Assembly: GCF_030369635.1 (NCBI RefSeq)
Contig: NZ_CP128474.1
Location: forward strand, 868,001 to 932,000
Origin: Microbacterium arborescens
Lineage (GTDB): Bacteria > Actinomycetota > Actinomycetes > Actinomycetales > Microbacteriaceae
Direction of reading: 5' to 3'
Length of the DNA stretch: 64,000 bases
Within the stretch, counting starts at the first letter, position 1. The number at the start of each line of letters is the position of its first letter. Below are positions 9,528-19,084 of this stretch, piece after piece. Under the pieces are notes generated by a model, which did no database searches, had not been told where the DNA came from, and saw nothing but the letters and a program-made list of their open reading frames with translations. The position numbers and the translations under genes are program-made.

Positions 9528-10878
9528 GATCACCCGCGACGTCGCGATCGTCGGAGCCGGCGCAGCCGGACTGACCGCCGCGAACGACCTGAGGAAGGCC
9601 GGGCTGTCGGTCGTCGTGCTCGAAGCTCGCGACCGGGTCGGCGGACGGCTGTGGACGGACGAAATCGACGGCGCGATGCTCGAGCTCGGCGGCCAGTGGG
9701 TCTCGCCCGACCAGCACGCCCTGATCGACACGCTCGCCGACCTCGGGCTCGACACGTACACGCGGTACCGCGACGGCGACAGCGTGTACGTCGGTCCGGA
9801 TGGACAGGCGCGGCGCTTCCGCGGCGAGATGTTCCCCGTGGCGCCGGAGACCGAGCGCATCATCGACGAGATCACCGCGCGCCTGGACGCGATGGTCGCC
9901 GAGATCGATCCCGATCGCCCGTGGGCGCACGAGAAGGCGGCCGAGTGGGACCGCGTCTCATGGGACGCGTGGCTGCGACAGCAGACCGACGACGACGAGG
10001 CGGTGCGCAACCTCGCGTTCGCCACGGGCTCGGCGATGCTCACCAAGCCCACCCACACCTTCTCGCTTCTCCAGTCGCTGCTCATGGCGGCGTCGGCAGG
10101 GTCGTACTCGCACCTCGTCGACGCGGACTTCATCCTCGACAAGCGCGTCGTGGGAGGTCTGCAGCAGGTGCCGCTGCGCCTGGCCGAGCGACTCGGCGAG
10201 GATGTGCTGCTGGGTCAGCCGGTGCGTTCGATCGAGTACTCCGACTCGGGTGCCGTCGTCCGTGCCGACGAGGTCACCGTGCGTGCGCGTCACGTCGTGC
10301 TCGCCCTGGCCCCCGTGCTCTACAACCGCATCTCGTTCTCGCCGCCGCTGCCGCGCCTGAAGCACCAGATGCACCAGCACTTCTCGATGGGCTTCGTCAT
10401 CAAGGTGCACGCCGTCTACGACCGGCCGTTCTGGCGCGAGCAAGGGTTGTCGGGCACGGCGTTCAGCCCTTACGAGCTGTCGCACGAGGCGTACGACAAC
10501 ACCAACCACGGCGATGAGCGCGGTACTCTCGTCGGCTTCGTCTCCGACCAGAACGCCGACGACCTCTTCCGCCTCTCGGCCGACGAGCGGCGTGAGCGCA
10601 TCCTCGAGTCGCTGTCGCACTACTACGGACCCGAGGCGAAGAACCCGATCGTCTACTACGAGAGCGACTGGGGCAGCGAGGAGTGGACGCGCGGTGCGTA
10701 CGCCGCGAGCTTCGACCTCGGCGGCCTGACCCGTTACGGCGCCGAGCAGCTCGAGCTCGTCGCGCCGTTGCACGTCGCGTGCAGCGACCTCGCCGGGCTC
10801 GGCTACCAGCACGTCGATGGGGCGATCCGCATGGGCCACCGTGTCGCGGACGAGATCCTCGAAGCAGACCGCGCATGA
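9520..10878 (+). CDS. Flavin monoamine/putrescine oxidase
   Basis: A 452-residue FAD-dependent amine oxidase. The dinucleotide-binding motif VGAGAAGLTAA is at about 11-21, followed by the E of VVLEARDRVGGRLW and the GGQWVS motif near 57 typical of putrescine and monoamine oxidases. The C-terminal GYQHVDGAIRMGHRVA closes the FAD site. In context it probably oxidises putrescine to 4-aminobutanal, feeding the aldehyde dehydrogenases and GabT in the same operon. AAGGAG (9508-9513) precedes ATG 9520. The gene overlaps the permease by 8 bp. Other primary amines such as tyramine or cadaverine remain possible substrates. Confidence 0.85.
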   Translation: MTEITRDVAIVGAGAAGLTAANDLRKAGLSVVVLEARDRVGGRLWTDEIDGAMLELGGQWVSPDQHALIDTLADLGLDTYTRYRDGDSVYVGPDGQARRFRGEMFPVAPETERIIDEITARLDAMVAEIDPDRPWAHEKAAEWDRVSWDAWLRQQTDDDEAVRNLAFATGSAMLTKPTHTFSLLQSLLMAASAGSYSHLVDADFILDKRVVGGLQQVPLRLAERLGEDVLLGQPVRSIEYSDSGAVVRADEVTVRARHVVLALAPVLYNRISFSPPLPRLKHQMHQHFSMGFVIKVHAVYDRPFWREQGLSGTAFSPYELSHEAYDNTNHGDERGTLVGFVSDQNADDLFRLSADERRERILESLSHYYGPEAKNPIVYYESDWGSEEWTRGAYAASFDLGGLTRYGAEQLELVAPLHVACSDLAGLGYQHVDGAIRMGHRVADEILEADRA

Positions 10879-11777
10879 GCCGCCCGGAGTCCGGCGGCCG
10901 CATCGTCGTCGGCTACACCGCGACCAAGGCGGGGCGGGATGCCGTCGCCTTCGCGAGTCGCCTCGCCACGGCATCCGGAGCCGCGCTCCATCTCGTGCTG
11001 GTGCTGCCCGCCCAGAAGCCGGGGATCGTGCCGCCCGACGCCGGGTACGAACGGCTGCTGCGCGAGCAGGCCGCCGGCTGGTTGCGCGAGGGCGCTGCCG
11101 AGGTGCCCGAGGGGATATCGCACCGTGCCCACGTCCGTTACGGGGAGTCGGTCGCGGCGGGGCTCATCGACACCGCCGACGAGCTCGGCGCCTCGCTCAT
11201 CGTCGTCGGCGCCGCCGACGGCGGTCATCGCGGGCGGCATCGACTGGGCACGACGACGACCGAGCTCGTGCACTCGTCCGACGTGCCGGTCGCCCTGGTG
11301 CCGCGCGGTGCCCGCCGGGTGCCGGCGGAGACCGGCATCACGCGCCTGACGGCGGCGGTGGGGGAGCGCGAGGGCACGGAGCTTCTCGTCGAGGCGACCA
11401 TCCAGCTCGCCGCGGCCACGTCGGCGCCAGTGCGGCTCCTCTCGCTCGTCGCCCTCGACCTCCCGGCAGGCCTCGACACCGGTGCCATCCGCACCGTCGG
11501 AGACAACCACGCGCAGGAGGTCCTCGACGAGGTCCGCTCGGCGCTCCCGCCCGAGGCCGAGGTGACCGCGGTGGTCGCGGCGGGCGACGGCATCGAAGAC
11601 GCGGTGTCGCACCTCGAATGGGAGGCGGGTGAGGTCGTGATCGTCGGCTCCAGCCGGCTCGCGCAGCCGCGTCGGCTGTTCCTGGGCTCCACGGCCGCAC
11701 GGATGCTGCGCGTCGTCACCGCCCCCATGATCGTGGTGCCCCGCACCCGCAGCGACCGCGAAGGAGCGAGCGCATGA
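10875..11777 (+). CDS. Tandem universal stress protein
   Basis: A 300-residue protein with two UspA-like domains (about 10-145 and 155-295). Each begins with a beta strand such as RIVVGYT and ends with a Gly-rich nucleotide loop, GTTTTELVHSSDVPVALV in the first and GSTAARMLRVVTAPMIVV in the second, which is the ATP-binding type. It is coupled to both neighbours by ATGA overlaps. Usp domains are often co-encoded with transporters and may regulate them. Here it sits between an amine oxidase and a permease, so it may tune uptake. Confidence 0.85.
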   Translation: MSRPESGGRIVVGYTATKAGRDAVAFASRLATASGAALHLVLVLPAQKPGIVPPDAGYERLLREQAAGWLREGAAEVPEGISHRAHVRYGESVAAGLIDTADELGASLIVVGAADGGHRGRHRLGTTTTELVHSSDVPVALVPRGARRVPAETGITRLTAAVGEREGTELLVEATIQLAAATSAPVRLLSLVALDLPAGLDTGAIRTVGDNHAQEVLDEVRSALPPEAEVTAVVAAGDGIEDAVSHLEWEAGEVVIVGSSRLAQPRRLFLGSTAARMLRVVTAPMIVVPRTRSDREGASA

Positions 11778-13333
11778 CCCGAGCAGAACAGGCGGGGGTG
11801 CCCGCGGGCGACCCCGTCACCGGGGGGATCTCCCGGAAAGGCCTGAGCGCCGGGACGGTCGGCCTGATCGGCGCGGTCGTCATCGGCATCTCCTGCATCG
11901 CCCCCGCCTACACGTTCACGGCGGCGGTCGGGCCGACGGCATCCGTCGTCGGCACCCAGGTCCCGGCGATCGTCTTGGTCGGCTTCATTCCGATGCTCCT
12001 CGTCGCATTCGGATACCGCGAGCTGAACAACCGCATGCCCGACTCGGGCACGAGCTTCACCTGGGCGACGCGCGCGTTCGGCCCGTGGATCGGGTGGATG
12101 GCCGGGTGGGGGCTCGTCGCCGCGACCATCCTCGTGCTCTCGAATCTCGCCGGCGTCGCCGTCGACTTCCTCTTCCTGTTGATCGCGCAGCTCACGGGAC
12201 AGGAGTCGATCGCCGACCTCGCCTCGGTCGTCTGGATCAACGTGCTCGTGTGCGTCGTGTTCGTCGCAGCGGCGACGTTCATCTCGTACCGCGACATGCA
12301 GACCACTCAGAAGCTGCAGTACGGGCTGGTCGCATTCCAAGTGGTCGTGCTGGTGCTGTTCGCCATCGCGGCGATCGTCGAAGCCGTCTCGGGCAACGCG
12401 TTCGACGCCACGGCGTTCGACTGGTCGTGGTTCAACCCGTTCGCGGTGCCGACGTTCAGCGCTTTCGCCGCCGGGCTGTCGCTGTCGATCTTCATCTTCT
12501 GGGGATGGGACGTCACCCTGACGATGAACGAGGAGACCAAGGATCCCGAGCGCACGCCGGGCCGAGCGGCCACCATCACGGTCGTCATGATCGTCGCGCT
12601 CTACCTGCTGCTCGCGATCGCCATGATCATGTTCGCCGGTGTCGGCACGGGCGAGCTCGGACTCGGCAACGATGACATCCAGGAGAACGTCTTCTTCCAC
12701 CTCTCGGGTCCGATCCTCGGTCCGCTCGCGTTCCTGGTCTCGCTCGCCGTGCTCACCAGCTCGGCGTCGTCGCTGCAGTCGACCTTCGTCGGGCCGGCGC
12801 GGACGCTGCTCGCGATGGGGCACTACGGCGCCCTCCCCGAGAGCTTCGCGAGAGTGAGCCCCCGGTTCTTCACTCCCGGATACGCCACGATCGTGTCGGC
12901 GGTCGTCGCGTCGGGTTTCTACGTCGTGATGCGCATCGTCAGCGAGAACGTGCTGTGGGACACCATCCTCGCCCTCGGCATGATGATCTGCTTCTACTAC
13001 GGCCTCACGGCGTTCGCCTGCGTCTGGTACTTCCGGCGTCAGTGGTTCGACTCGGTGCGGAACGTCTTCTTCACGTTCCTCTTCCCGCTGATCGGCGGGG
13101 CGATCCTCGCGGTGCTGTTCGTGACGACGCTCATCGACACGATGGATCCTGCCTACGGCAGCGGGTCGCAGATCGGCGGCGTGGGCCTCGTGTTCATCCT
13201 CGGCGTGGGAGTCATCCTCGTCGGCGTCGTCGTGATGGTGTGGCAGGCCGTGAAGCGCCCCGCGTTCTTCCGGGGCGAGACTTTGACCAAGGATGCGCCG
13301 GTCAGCCGGCGCGCGAGAGGAGTGGCGCGATGA
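11774..13333 (+). CDS. Second APC-family permease of the putrescine/GABA operon
   Basis: A 519-residue amino acid/polyamine permease with about 12-14 hydrophobic segments. Segment 1 contains VVIGISCIAPAYTFTAAVGP, close to the APC substrate-site pattern but distinct from the permease at 8031. A long loop near residues 250-270 carries NEETKDPERTPGRAA, a motif common in the APA subgroup. It is coupled to the Usp gene by ATGA and to gabD by a 4-bp overlap. With a putrescine oxidase upstream, it is the better candidate for polyamine uptake, but this is inference from the operon. Confidence 0.82.
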   Translation: MTRAEQAGVPAGDPVTGGISRKGLSAGTVGLIGAVVIGISCIAPAYTFTAAVGPTASVVGTQVPAIVLVGFIPMLLVAFGYRELNNRMPDSGTSFTWATRAFGPWIGWMAGWGLVAATILVLSNLAGVAVDFLFLLIAQLTGQESIADLASVVWINVLVCVVFVAAATFISYRDMQTTQKLQYGLVAFQVVVLVLFAIAAIVEAVSGNAFDATAFDWSWFNPFAVPTFSAFAAGLSLSIFIFWGWDVTLTMNEETKDPERTPGRAATITVVMIVALYLLLAIAMIMFAGVGTGELGLGNDDIQENVFFHLSGPILGPLAFLVSLAVLTSSASSLQSTFVGPARTLLAMGHYGALPESFARVSPRFFTPGYATIVSAVVASGFYVVMRIVSENVLWDTILALGMMICFYYGLTAFACVWYFRRQWFDSVRNVFFTFLFPLIGGAILAVLFVTTLIDTMDPAYGSGSQIGGVGLVFILGVGVILVGVVVMVWQAVKRPAFFRGETLTKDAPVSRRARGVAR

Positions 13334-14796
13334 CGCACGAGAACGAGACACGACTGCTGGCGGGAATCGAGCGCGGCCTCTTCATCGGCGGCGAGTGGGT
13401 GGACGCCGAAGGCGGCGCGACGTTCGCCGTCACCGATCCCTCGACCGGTCGCACGCTCATCGAGATCGCCGACGCCTCGCCGGCCGACGGCATCCGAGCC
13501 CTCGACGCCGCCGTCGCGGCGCAGGAGGAGTGGGCTGCCACCGCGCCGCGCGTGCGCAGCGACATCCTGCGCCGGGCCTTCGATCTCGTGCAGGAGCGCA
13601 AGGAGGACCTCGCGCTGCTGATGACCCTCGAGATGGGCAAGCCGCTCGCCGAAGCGCGCGGCGAGGTCGTCTACGGCGGCGAGTTCCTGCGGTGGTTCAG
13701 CGAGGAAGCGGTGCGCATCTCGGGGCGGTACGGCCTGAATCCCGAGGGCACCGGGCGCATGGTCGTCTCGCAGCGCCCCGTCGGCCCGTCGTTCTTCATC
13801 ACGCCGTGGAATTTCCCCCTCGCGATGGCGACGCGCAAGATCGCTCCGGCGCTCGCGGCCGGCTGCACGGTCGTCGTCAAGCCCGCGGCGCTCACGCCGC
13901 TCACGACGACGCTGTTCGTTCAGATCCTGCAGGAGGCAGGCCTCCCGGCGGGTGTCGTGAACGTCGTGAACGCGACGCGTTCGAGCGAGGTCGCAGCGCC
14001 CATCATCGCCGACCCGCGGTTGCGCAAGCTGTCGTTCACCGGCTCGACCCCGGTCGGCCGCAAGCTCATCGAACAGGCCGCAGAGGGGGTGCTGCGCGTG
14101 TCGATGGAGCTCGGCGGCAACGCGCCCTTCGTCGTGTTCGACGACGCCGACCTGGACAAGGCGGTGGAGGGCGCGATGCTCGCGAAGTTCCGCAACATCG
14201 GGCAGGCCTGCACGGCAGCCAACCGCTTCATCGTGCACGAGTCCATCGCCGACGAGTTCGCCGACCGGCTCACCGAACGCGTGTCGGCGATGAAGATCGG
14301 TCGCGGAACCGAGGACGGTGTGCAGATCGGGCCGCTCATCGACGAGAGGGCGGTAGCGAAGACCGGTGCGCTCGTCGAGGATGCCGTGGCCCGGGGCGCC
14401 ACGGTGCGCACCGGCGGATCGGCGATCGACGGCGAGGGGACCTTCTTCGAGCCCACCGTGGTGACCGAGGTCGCCGCGGGCAGCGACATCCTCCGCGAGG
14501 AGATCTTCGGACCGGTCCTCGCGATCGCGACCTTCGCGGACGAGGACGAGGCTGTGCGCCTGGCCAATGACACCGAGTACGGGCTCGTCTCGTACGTCTT
14601 CACGCGAGACCTCGCGCGCGGGCATCGGATGATCGATCGCCTCGAGACCGGCATGATGGGGCTGAACGTGGGGGTCGTCTCGAACGCGGCGGCCCCGTTC
14701 GGCGGTGTGAAGCAGTCGGGCATCGGGCGCGAGGGCGGACTCGAGGGCATCCACGAGTACCTCTCGACGAAGTACACCCTGATCCCCGCCGACTGA
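13330..14796 (+). CDS. gabD: Succinate-semialdehyde dehydrogenase (NAD(P)+)
   Basis: A 488-residue aldehyde dehydrogenase oxidising succinate semialdehyde to succinate. The catalytic residues are Glu260 in ELGGNAPF and Cys294 in GQACTAANRF. The motif FITPWNFPLAMATRKIAPAL near 158 and the Lys of VVKPAALTPL are typical of GabD. The C-terminal LNVGVVSNAAAPFGGVKQSGIGREGG is a GabD hallmark. ATG 13330 overlaps the permease gene by 4 bp. It completes the GABA shunt with GabT. Confidence 0.9.
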   Translation: MTHENETRLLAGIERGLFIGGEWVDAEGGATFAVTDPSTGRTLIEIADASPADGIRALDAAVAAQEEWAATAPRVRSDILRRAFDLVQERKEDLALLMTLEMGKPLAEARGEVVYGGEFLRWFSEEAVRISGRYGLNPEGTGRMVVSQRPVGPSFFITPWNFPLAMATRKIAPALAAGCTVVVKPAALTPLTTTLFVQILQEAGLPAGVVNVVNATRSSEVAAPIIADPRLRKLSFTGSTPVGRKLIEQAAEGVLRVSMELGGNAPFVVFDDADLDKAVEGAMLAKFRNIGQACTAANRFIVHESIADEFADRLTERVSAMKIGRGTEDGVQIGPLIDERAVAKTGALVEDAVARGATVRTGGSAIDGEGTFFEPTVVTEVAAGSDILREEIFGPVLAIATFADEDEAVRLANDTEYGLVSYVFTRDLARGHRMIDRLETGMMGLNVGVVSNAAAPFGGVKQSGIGREGGLEGIHEYLSTKYTLIPAD

Positions 14797-14814
14797 CGAG
14801 ACGAAGGAGAACCG

Positions 14815-16182
14815 ATGAGCACGTATGCCGTGACCAACCCCGCCACCGGCGAGACGCTGGCGACGTACGATCCCGCGACCGACGATGACGTCGAGCGCGC
14901 CCTGGCCGGCGCGGACGAGGCGTACCGCGCCTGGTCGCGCGTCGTCGCGCCGGCCGAGCGGGCCGACCGGCTGCGCCGAGTCGCGGAGCTGCACCGTGAG
15001 CGCCGCGACGAGCTCGCCGCGATCATCGTGCGCGAGATGGGCAAGCCGCTCGCCGCTGCGGAGGGCGAGGTCGATTTCGCCGCCGACATCACCGCGTACT
15101 ACGCCGACCACATCGACGAGATCACCGGTGACACCCCGATCCCGATCGAGGGGGAGGGCACCGCGGTCATCCGGCGCAGCCCTCTCGGCGTGCTGCTCGG
15201 CATCATGCCGTGGAACTTCCCGTACTACCAGGTCGCCCGTTTCGCGGCGCCGAACATCGCGGTCGGGAACACCATCCTGCTCAAGCACGCTCCGCAGTGC
15301 CCGGAGTCGGCCGCGGCGATCGACGCGATCTACCGTGACGCGGGTTTTCCCGCCGGTGTGTACACGAACGTGTATCTGAGCAACGAACAGGCCGCGGACG
15401 TGATCGCCGACCGTCGCGTGCAGGGGGTATCGGTGACCGGGTCGGAGCGCGCAGGGTCGGCGGTCGCGGAGATCGCCGGACGCAACCTCAAGAAGGTCGC
15501 GCTCGAGCTCGGCGGGTCGGACCCGTTCATCCTGCTCTCGACCGACGACCTGGATGCCGCGGTGGCGGCGGCCGCCGAGGCGCGCCTCGACAACGTGGGC
15601 CAGTCGTGCAACGGGGCGAAGCGGTTCATCGTGGTCGATGGGCTCTACGACGCGTTCGTCGAGAAGTTCGCCGCTGCACTCGCCGACGCGAAGGTCGGTG
15701 ACCCGTTCGCCGACGACACGGTCCTCGGGCCGCTGTCGTCGCTCACTGCGGCCGAGCGGCTCGCCGAGCAGGTCGATCGTGCCGTGGCTCAGGGGGCGAC
15801 GCTCGTGACCGGTGGGCGCCGCGACGGCGCCTTCTACCCGGGCACGGTGCTCACGGGCGTCACACCGGAGATGGATGCCTACCGCGAGGAGTTCTTCGGA
15901 CCCGTCGGCGTCGTCTACCGCGTGGCCGACGAGACCGAGGCGATCGAGCTCGCCAACGACACACCGTTCGGGCTCGGGTCGTACGTGTTCACGACGGAGC
16001 CGGAGCAGGCCGCGCGTGTGGCCGATGCGATCGAGGCGGGCATGGTCTACATCAATCTCGTGCTCGCGGACGAAGCCGGACTGCCGTTCGGCGGAGTCAA
16101 GCGCAGCGGCACCTCGCGGGAGCTCGGGCTTCTCGCCGCAGACGAGTTCGTGAACAAGAAGCTCATCCGCACGGGCGCCTGA
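14815..16182 (+). CDS. Second aldehyde dehydrogenase, SSADH GabD2 type or aminobutyraldehyde dehydrogenase
   Basis: A 455-residue aldehyde dehydrogenase starting 18 bp after gabD with AAGGAG before ATG 14815. Catalytic residues are Glu231 in ELGGSDPF and Cys265 in GQSCNGAKRF. It differs clearly from the upstream GabD (shorter N-terminus, MPWNFPYYQVARFAAPN) and resembles the GabD2 subfamily of succinate-semialdehyde dehydrogenases. The pathway needs an enzyme for 4-aminobutanal to GABA, and this copy could take that step. The sequence alone does not separate the two roles. Confidence 0.82.
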   Translation: MSTYAVTNPATGETLATYDPATDDDVERALAGADEAYRAWSRVVAPAERADRLRRVAELHRERRDELAAIIVREMGKPLAAAEGEVDFAADITAYYADHIDEITGDTPIPIEGEGTAVIRRSPLGVLLGIMPWNFPYYQVARFAAPNIAVGNTILLKHAPQCPESAAAIDAIYRDAGFPAGVYTNVYLSNEQAADVIADRRVQGVSVTGSERAGSAVAEIAGRNLKKVALELGGSDPFILLSTDDLDAAVAAAAEARLDNVGQSCNGAKRFIVVDGLYDAFVEKFAAALADAKVGDPFADDTVLGPLSSLTAAERLAEQVDRAVAQGATLVTGGRRDGAFYPGTVLTGVTPEMDAYREEFFGPVGVVYRVADETEAIELANDTPFGLGSYVFTTEPEQAARVADAIEAGMVYINLVLADEAGLPFGGVKRSGTSRELGLLAADEFVNKKLIRTGA

Positions 16183-16210
16183 TCCGTCGAGGGGAGCCCG
16201 CGGACGAATA

Positions 16211-16245
16211 CGAAGGGCGCGCCGAGCGAATCGGCGCGCCCTTCG
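16211..16245. terminator. Perfect 15-bp hairpin, terminator of the gab operon
   Basis: The arms 16211-16225 and 16231-16245 are perfectly complementary around the loop GCGAA. It sits between the convergent ALDH gene (ends 16182) and the repeat protein (ends 16262), so it can serve both strands. The T-rich tail is weak, as is usual in actinobacteria. Confidence 0.8.
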
Positions 16246-16261
16246 TCGTGGATGATCGGGC

Positions 16262-19048
16262 TCAGGCGTCGAGGAGCGAGCGCGCCTCGGCTGCCTCGGC
16301 CGGACGGCCGAGGGCTTCGTAGACGTCACCGAGCTCGCCCGCCGCGACCTGGAGCAGTGGCGGGATCTCCGCGGCGCGCTCCATGACCGACCGGTAGAGC
16401 GGGACGGCGTCGCCTGCACGCTCGTTCTGGGTGAGGAGCCGAGCGGCGAACAGCTCGGACGCCCCGGCCGAGCCCGCATCGCCGACCTCGGCGAAGGCGT
16501 CGGCGGCGTGCAGCGCGGTGGCGACCGCCTCGTCCGCCTGGCCGAGCATCGCGAGCGCCCGCGCCCGCGAGTCGGTGATGTCGGCGACCAGCCACGGGGC
16601 GCCGATACCGCTCGCGACCTCCCGCGCCTCGTCGAGGGCCGGAAGCGCCTCCTGCTCGCCGCGAGCGGCCCGGACCTGGCCCTCCGAGTGCCGCGCTTCG
16701 GCGAGCAGCCCGGCCTGGTCCGGTTCGCTGCGCGCGATCTCGACCGCCGTCGTGAGGGAGGCGAGGGCGTCGTCGAATTCGCCGAACCGGTGCAGCAGGC
16801 GTCCGTGCGACAGCAGCGCGTTCGCCCGCCCTGCCGGAGCCTCGCCTTCGTCGAACAGTTCGGCGGCGAACTCCCACGCACCGACGGCGCGGCCGGGTTC
16901 GCCGGCGTCTTCGAAGGCGCGGGCCAGCAGCATGAGCGTCTGGGCACGAGAGGCTGCCGGCTCCTCGCGGTCGGTCTCGTCGGAGTAGACGTTCACGAGC
17001 AGCTCAGCGGCCTCGTCGGCGGAGCCGGAAGCGAGCAGCGCCCGCGCGAGGCGGTACTGCACCGCGGTCACGGCGTCGCCGTTCTCGGTCGCGGCGCGCT
17101 CGGCGAATCGGTAGCGCGCGACCGCCTCTCCGGGAGCGCCGGCGTCTTCGTTGAGAGCCGCCGCGAGCACATACGCCCCGGCGAGAACGCTGCGCGCGTC
17201 GAGCTCGACCAGGATGCGGCAGAGCTCGTCGGCGTCGGCCACGCCGTCGAGGAACCGTTCCTGGCCGCCGCGCATACGGGCGCGCAGCCCGAGCAACCGG
17301 GCACGAGCGCCGGCGCCGAGTGCAGGGTTCTCGAGGGCCGCGGCGATCGTCGCGTCGCAGTCGTCGAAGGCGCCTACGGCTCCCTGGAACGACGCTCGCG
17401 CGAGCGCGACGATGCGGCGCAGGTCATCGTCGCCGAGCGCGGCCTCGCGGTCGCGGGCGTCGTCGAGGAGCTCGCGCGCCGTCTCCGGGTCGCTCTCGGC
17501 GACGGCCATGCCCAGGACGACCTCGACGACCGCGTAGAGGCGGGGCGGCAGGCTGTCGCCGTCGGCGAGGATCGCGCGAAGCGTCTCGACGTCATCGGGG
17601 GCGCCGCGCCCGAAGAGCGCGAGGCCGGCGCGTTCCTCGACGTGCGCCTCTGCGTCGCGTCCCGCGGCCCGCAGGGCGTCCAGGCGGTCCCGCAGGGCAC
17701 CCTCGGCCCCGTCGAGGTCGTCACGGGCGACGAGAGCCGCGATGCGGGCCGAGTGGAGCTTGGCACGCTGGTCGAGGGCCGCGCCCGGGAGCGCGGCATC
17801 CGCCGCATCGAGGGCCTCCGAGGCCCCGTAGTCGCCGAGGTCGATTGCGCGCTGGACGAGTTCCTCGGCAGAGCGCGCGGGCACGGGGGCGACACGGGGG
17901 AGCAGCGGCTCGGTGCTCAGCGGGAGCGTATGACGCTCCTGTCCGACGGCCCAGGCTCGATCGAGACGGCGCCGGTGGCCGTCGGTGCCGTCACGGCGGT
18001 CGAATTCGCCGGCGATCCGCTCGGCCTCGGAACGCATGACGGCCGCGAGTTCGGCAGCGCGCCATGGTCCGTCGTGGTCGCCGAAGAAGGCGCGGAGCCG
18101 GTCGGAGTCGGCGCCGCGCACGATGGTATCGGCGTGGCCGGCCGCGCTGACGGCCTCGAGCGCGATCGCGAAAGCTGTGAGCGCGGAGAGGTGACCGTCG
18201 ACGCCCAGGGCGTCGTGGGCGAGCCAGTCGAGGTGACGCTCGACGAGCGAGAGTGCGCGTGCCTCGTTGCCGGTGATCGCGCAGAAGACGATGTTGTCGG
18301 CGACGATGGCGAGGTTGTCGGCGTTGTCCTTGGCGAGTCGGTAGCTGCGCAGGTGTGCGAGACGCGCCTTGTCGTACTCGCCCGCGTGCAGGTAGGGGAC
18401 GAGCGACCGCGCGAGGGCGTGCTCGGGCTCTTCACCGCACGAGAAGTCACCCTCGACGAGTTCTTCGACGAGACGGATGGCCTCGTCTTCACGATCCGTG
18501 TCGATCAGGTAGCCGGCGATGACGCTGCGAACGCAGGCCTCGCAATGGCTGTGGCTGTCTCGGGGCGTGGTCTCGAGCCGGGTGCGCAGCTGTTCGGCTT
18601 CGTCGAGGCGGCCGGCCATCCACGCGGTCTCGAAGCGCGCCATGAGCACGCCGCTCTGACCGAGTCCGGCCGCGCGGTAGTGGCTCTCCATGTCGTCGAG
18701 CACGGCGGAGATCTGCTCGCGGTCGAAGGCGGGGGATGCGGCCAGACTGTCGGCCATCCACTTGAACTGCCACATCAGGTCGGCTGTCTCGTCGCCGAGG
18801 TCGGCCGGGAAGCGTTCGGGGTCGCCGTCGTGCTTGCCGAGGCACCAGGCGAACGACGTCAGCATGGCCTCGGTGTCGCCGCTCATGCAGGCGGACGAGG
18901 TCAGCCGCATCCGGGCGCGGTACTCCATCGGCTCGTCGCCCGCGTCTACGGCGAGGCCGATCGCCTCGTTGATGAGGGCTCGTTCTTCGACGCCGACCGG
19001 GGTGCGGTCGATCTGCTCGAACAGTTCGAGGATACGGTCGCTGCTCAT
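16262..19048 (-). CDS. Large TPR-like helical-repeat protein paired with Hsp90
   Basis: A 928-residue, acidic, Ala/Leu/Glu-rich protein of tandem helix pairs, best read as degenerate tetratricopeptide repeats (clear in residues about 600-925, for example EALGRPAEAAEARSLL at the end). No enzymatic domain is recognised. The N-terminal third has several cysteines, including a CEAC pair near 168 and isolated Cys residues in helices, which could bind metal or form disulfides. AAAGGA lies before ATG 19048. It begins 36 bp downstream of the Hsp90 gene in the same direction and is probably co-transcribed. By analogy with eukaryotic TPR co-chaperones of Hsp90 it may act with that chaperone, which is inference. 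Confidence 0.75.
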   Translation of the reverse strand: MSSDRILELFEQIDRTPVGVEERALINEAIGLAVDAGDEPMEYRARMRLTSSACMSGDTEAMLTSFAWCLGKHDGDPERFPADLGDETADLMWQFKWMADSLAASPAFDREQISAVLDDMESHYRAAGLGQSGVLMARFETAWMAGRLDEAEQLRTRLETTPRDSHSHCEACVRSVIAGYLIDTDREDEAIRLVEELVEGDFSCGEEPEHALARSLVPYLHAGEYDKARLAHLRSYRLAKDNADNLAIVADNIVFCAITGNEARALSLVERHLDWLAHDALGVDGHLSALTAFAIALEAVSAAGHADTIVRGADSDRLRAFFGDHDGPWRAAELAAVMRSEAERIAGEFDRRDGTDGHRRRLDRAWAVGQERHTLPLSTEPLLPRVAPVPARSAEELVQRAIDLGDYGASEALDAADAALPGAALDQRAKLHSARIAALVARDDLDGAEGALRDRLDALRAAGRDAEAHVEERAGLALFGRGAPDDVETLRAILADGDSLPPRLYAVVEVVLGMAVAESDPETARELLDDARDREAALGDDDLRRIVALARASFQGAVGAFDDCDATIAAALENPALGAGARARLLGLRARMRGGQERFLDGVADADELCRILVELDARSVLAGAYVLAAALNEDAGAPGEAVARYRFAERAATENGDAVTAVQYRLARALLASGSADEAAELLVNVYSDETDREEPAASRAQTLMLLARAFEDAGEPGRAVGAWEFAAELFDEGEAPAGRANALLSHGRLLHRFGEFDDALASLTTAVEIARSEPDQAGLLAEARHSEGQVRAARGEQEALPALDEAREVASGIGAPWLVADITDSRARALAMLGQADEAVATALHAADAFAEVGDAGSAGASELFAARLLTQNERAGDAVPLYRSVMERAAEIPPLLQVAAGELGDVYEALGRPAEAAEARSLLDA

Positions 19049-19084
19049 GCTGTCCTTTCGGGGGGGTCCAGGAGAGGTGCGCGG

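Noticed and set aside
11225..13351. A 708-residue minus-strand open frame
   Set aside because: It is opposite the Usp and permease genes and shows no domain. It is a shadow of high GC content.
13153..16947. A 1264-residue open frame on the minus strand
   Set aside because: It lies antisense across gabD and the second ALDH, whose motifs are clear. Its protein is Arg/Asp/His-rich and has no recognisable domain. It is a high-GC shadow.
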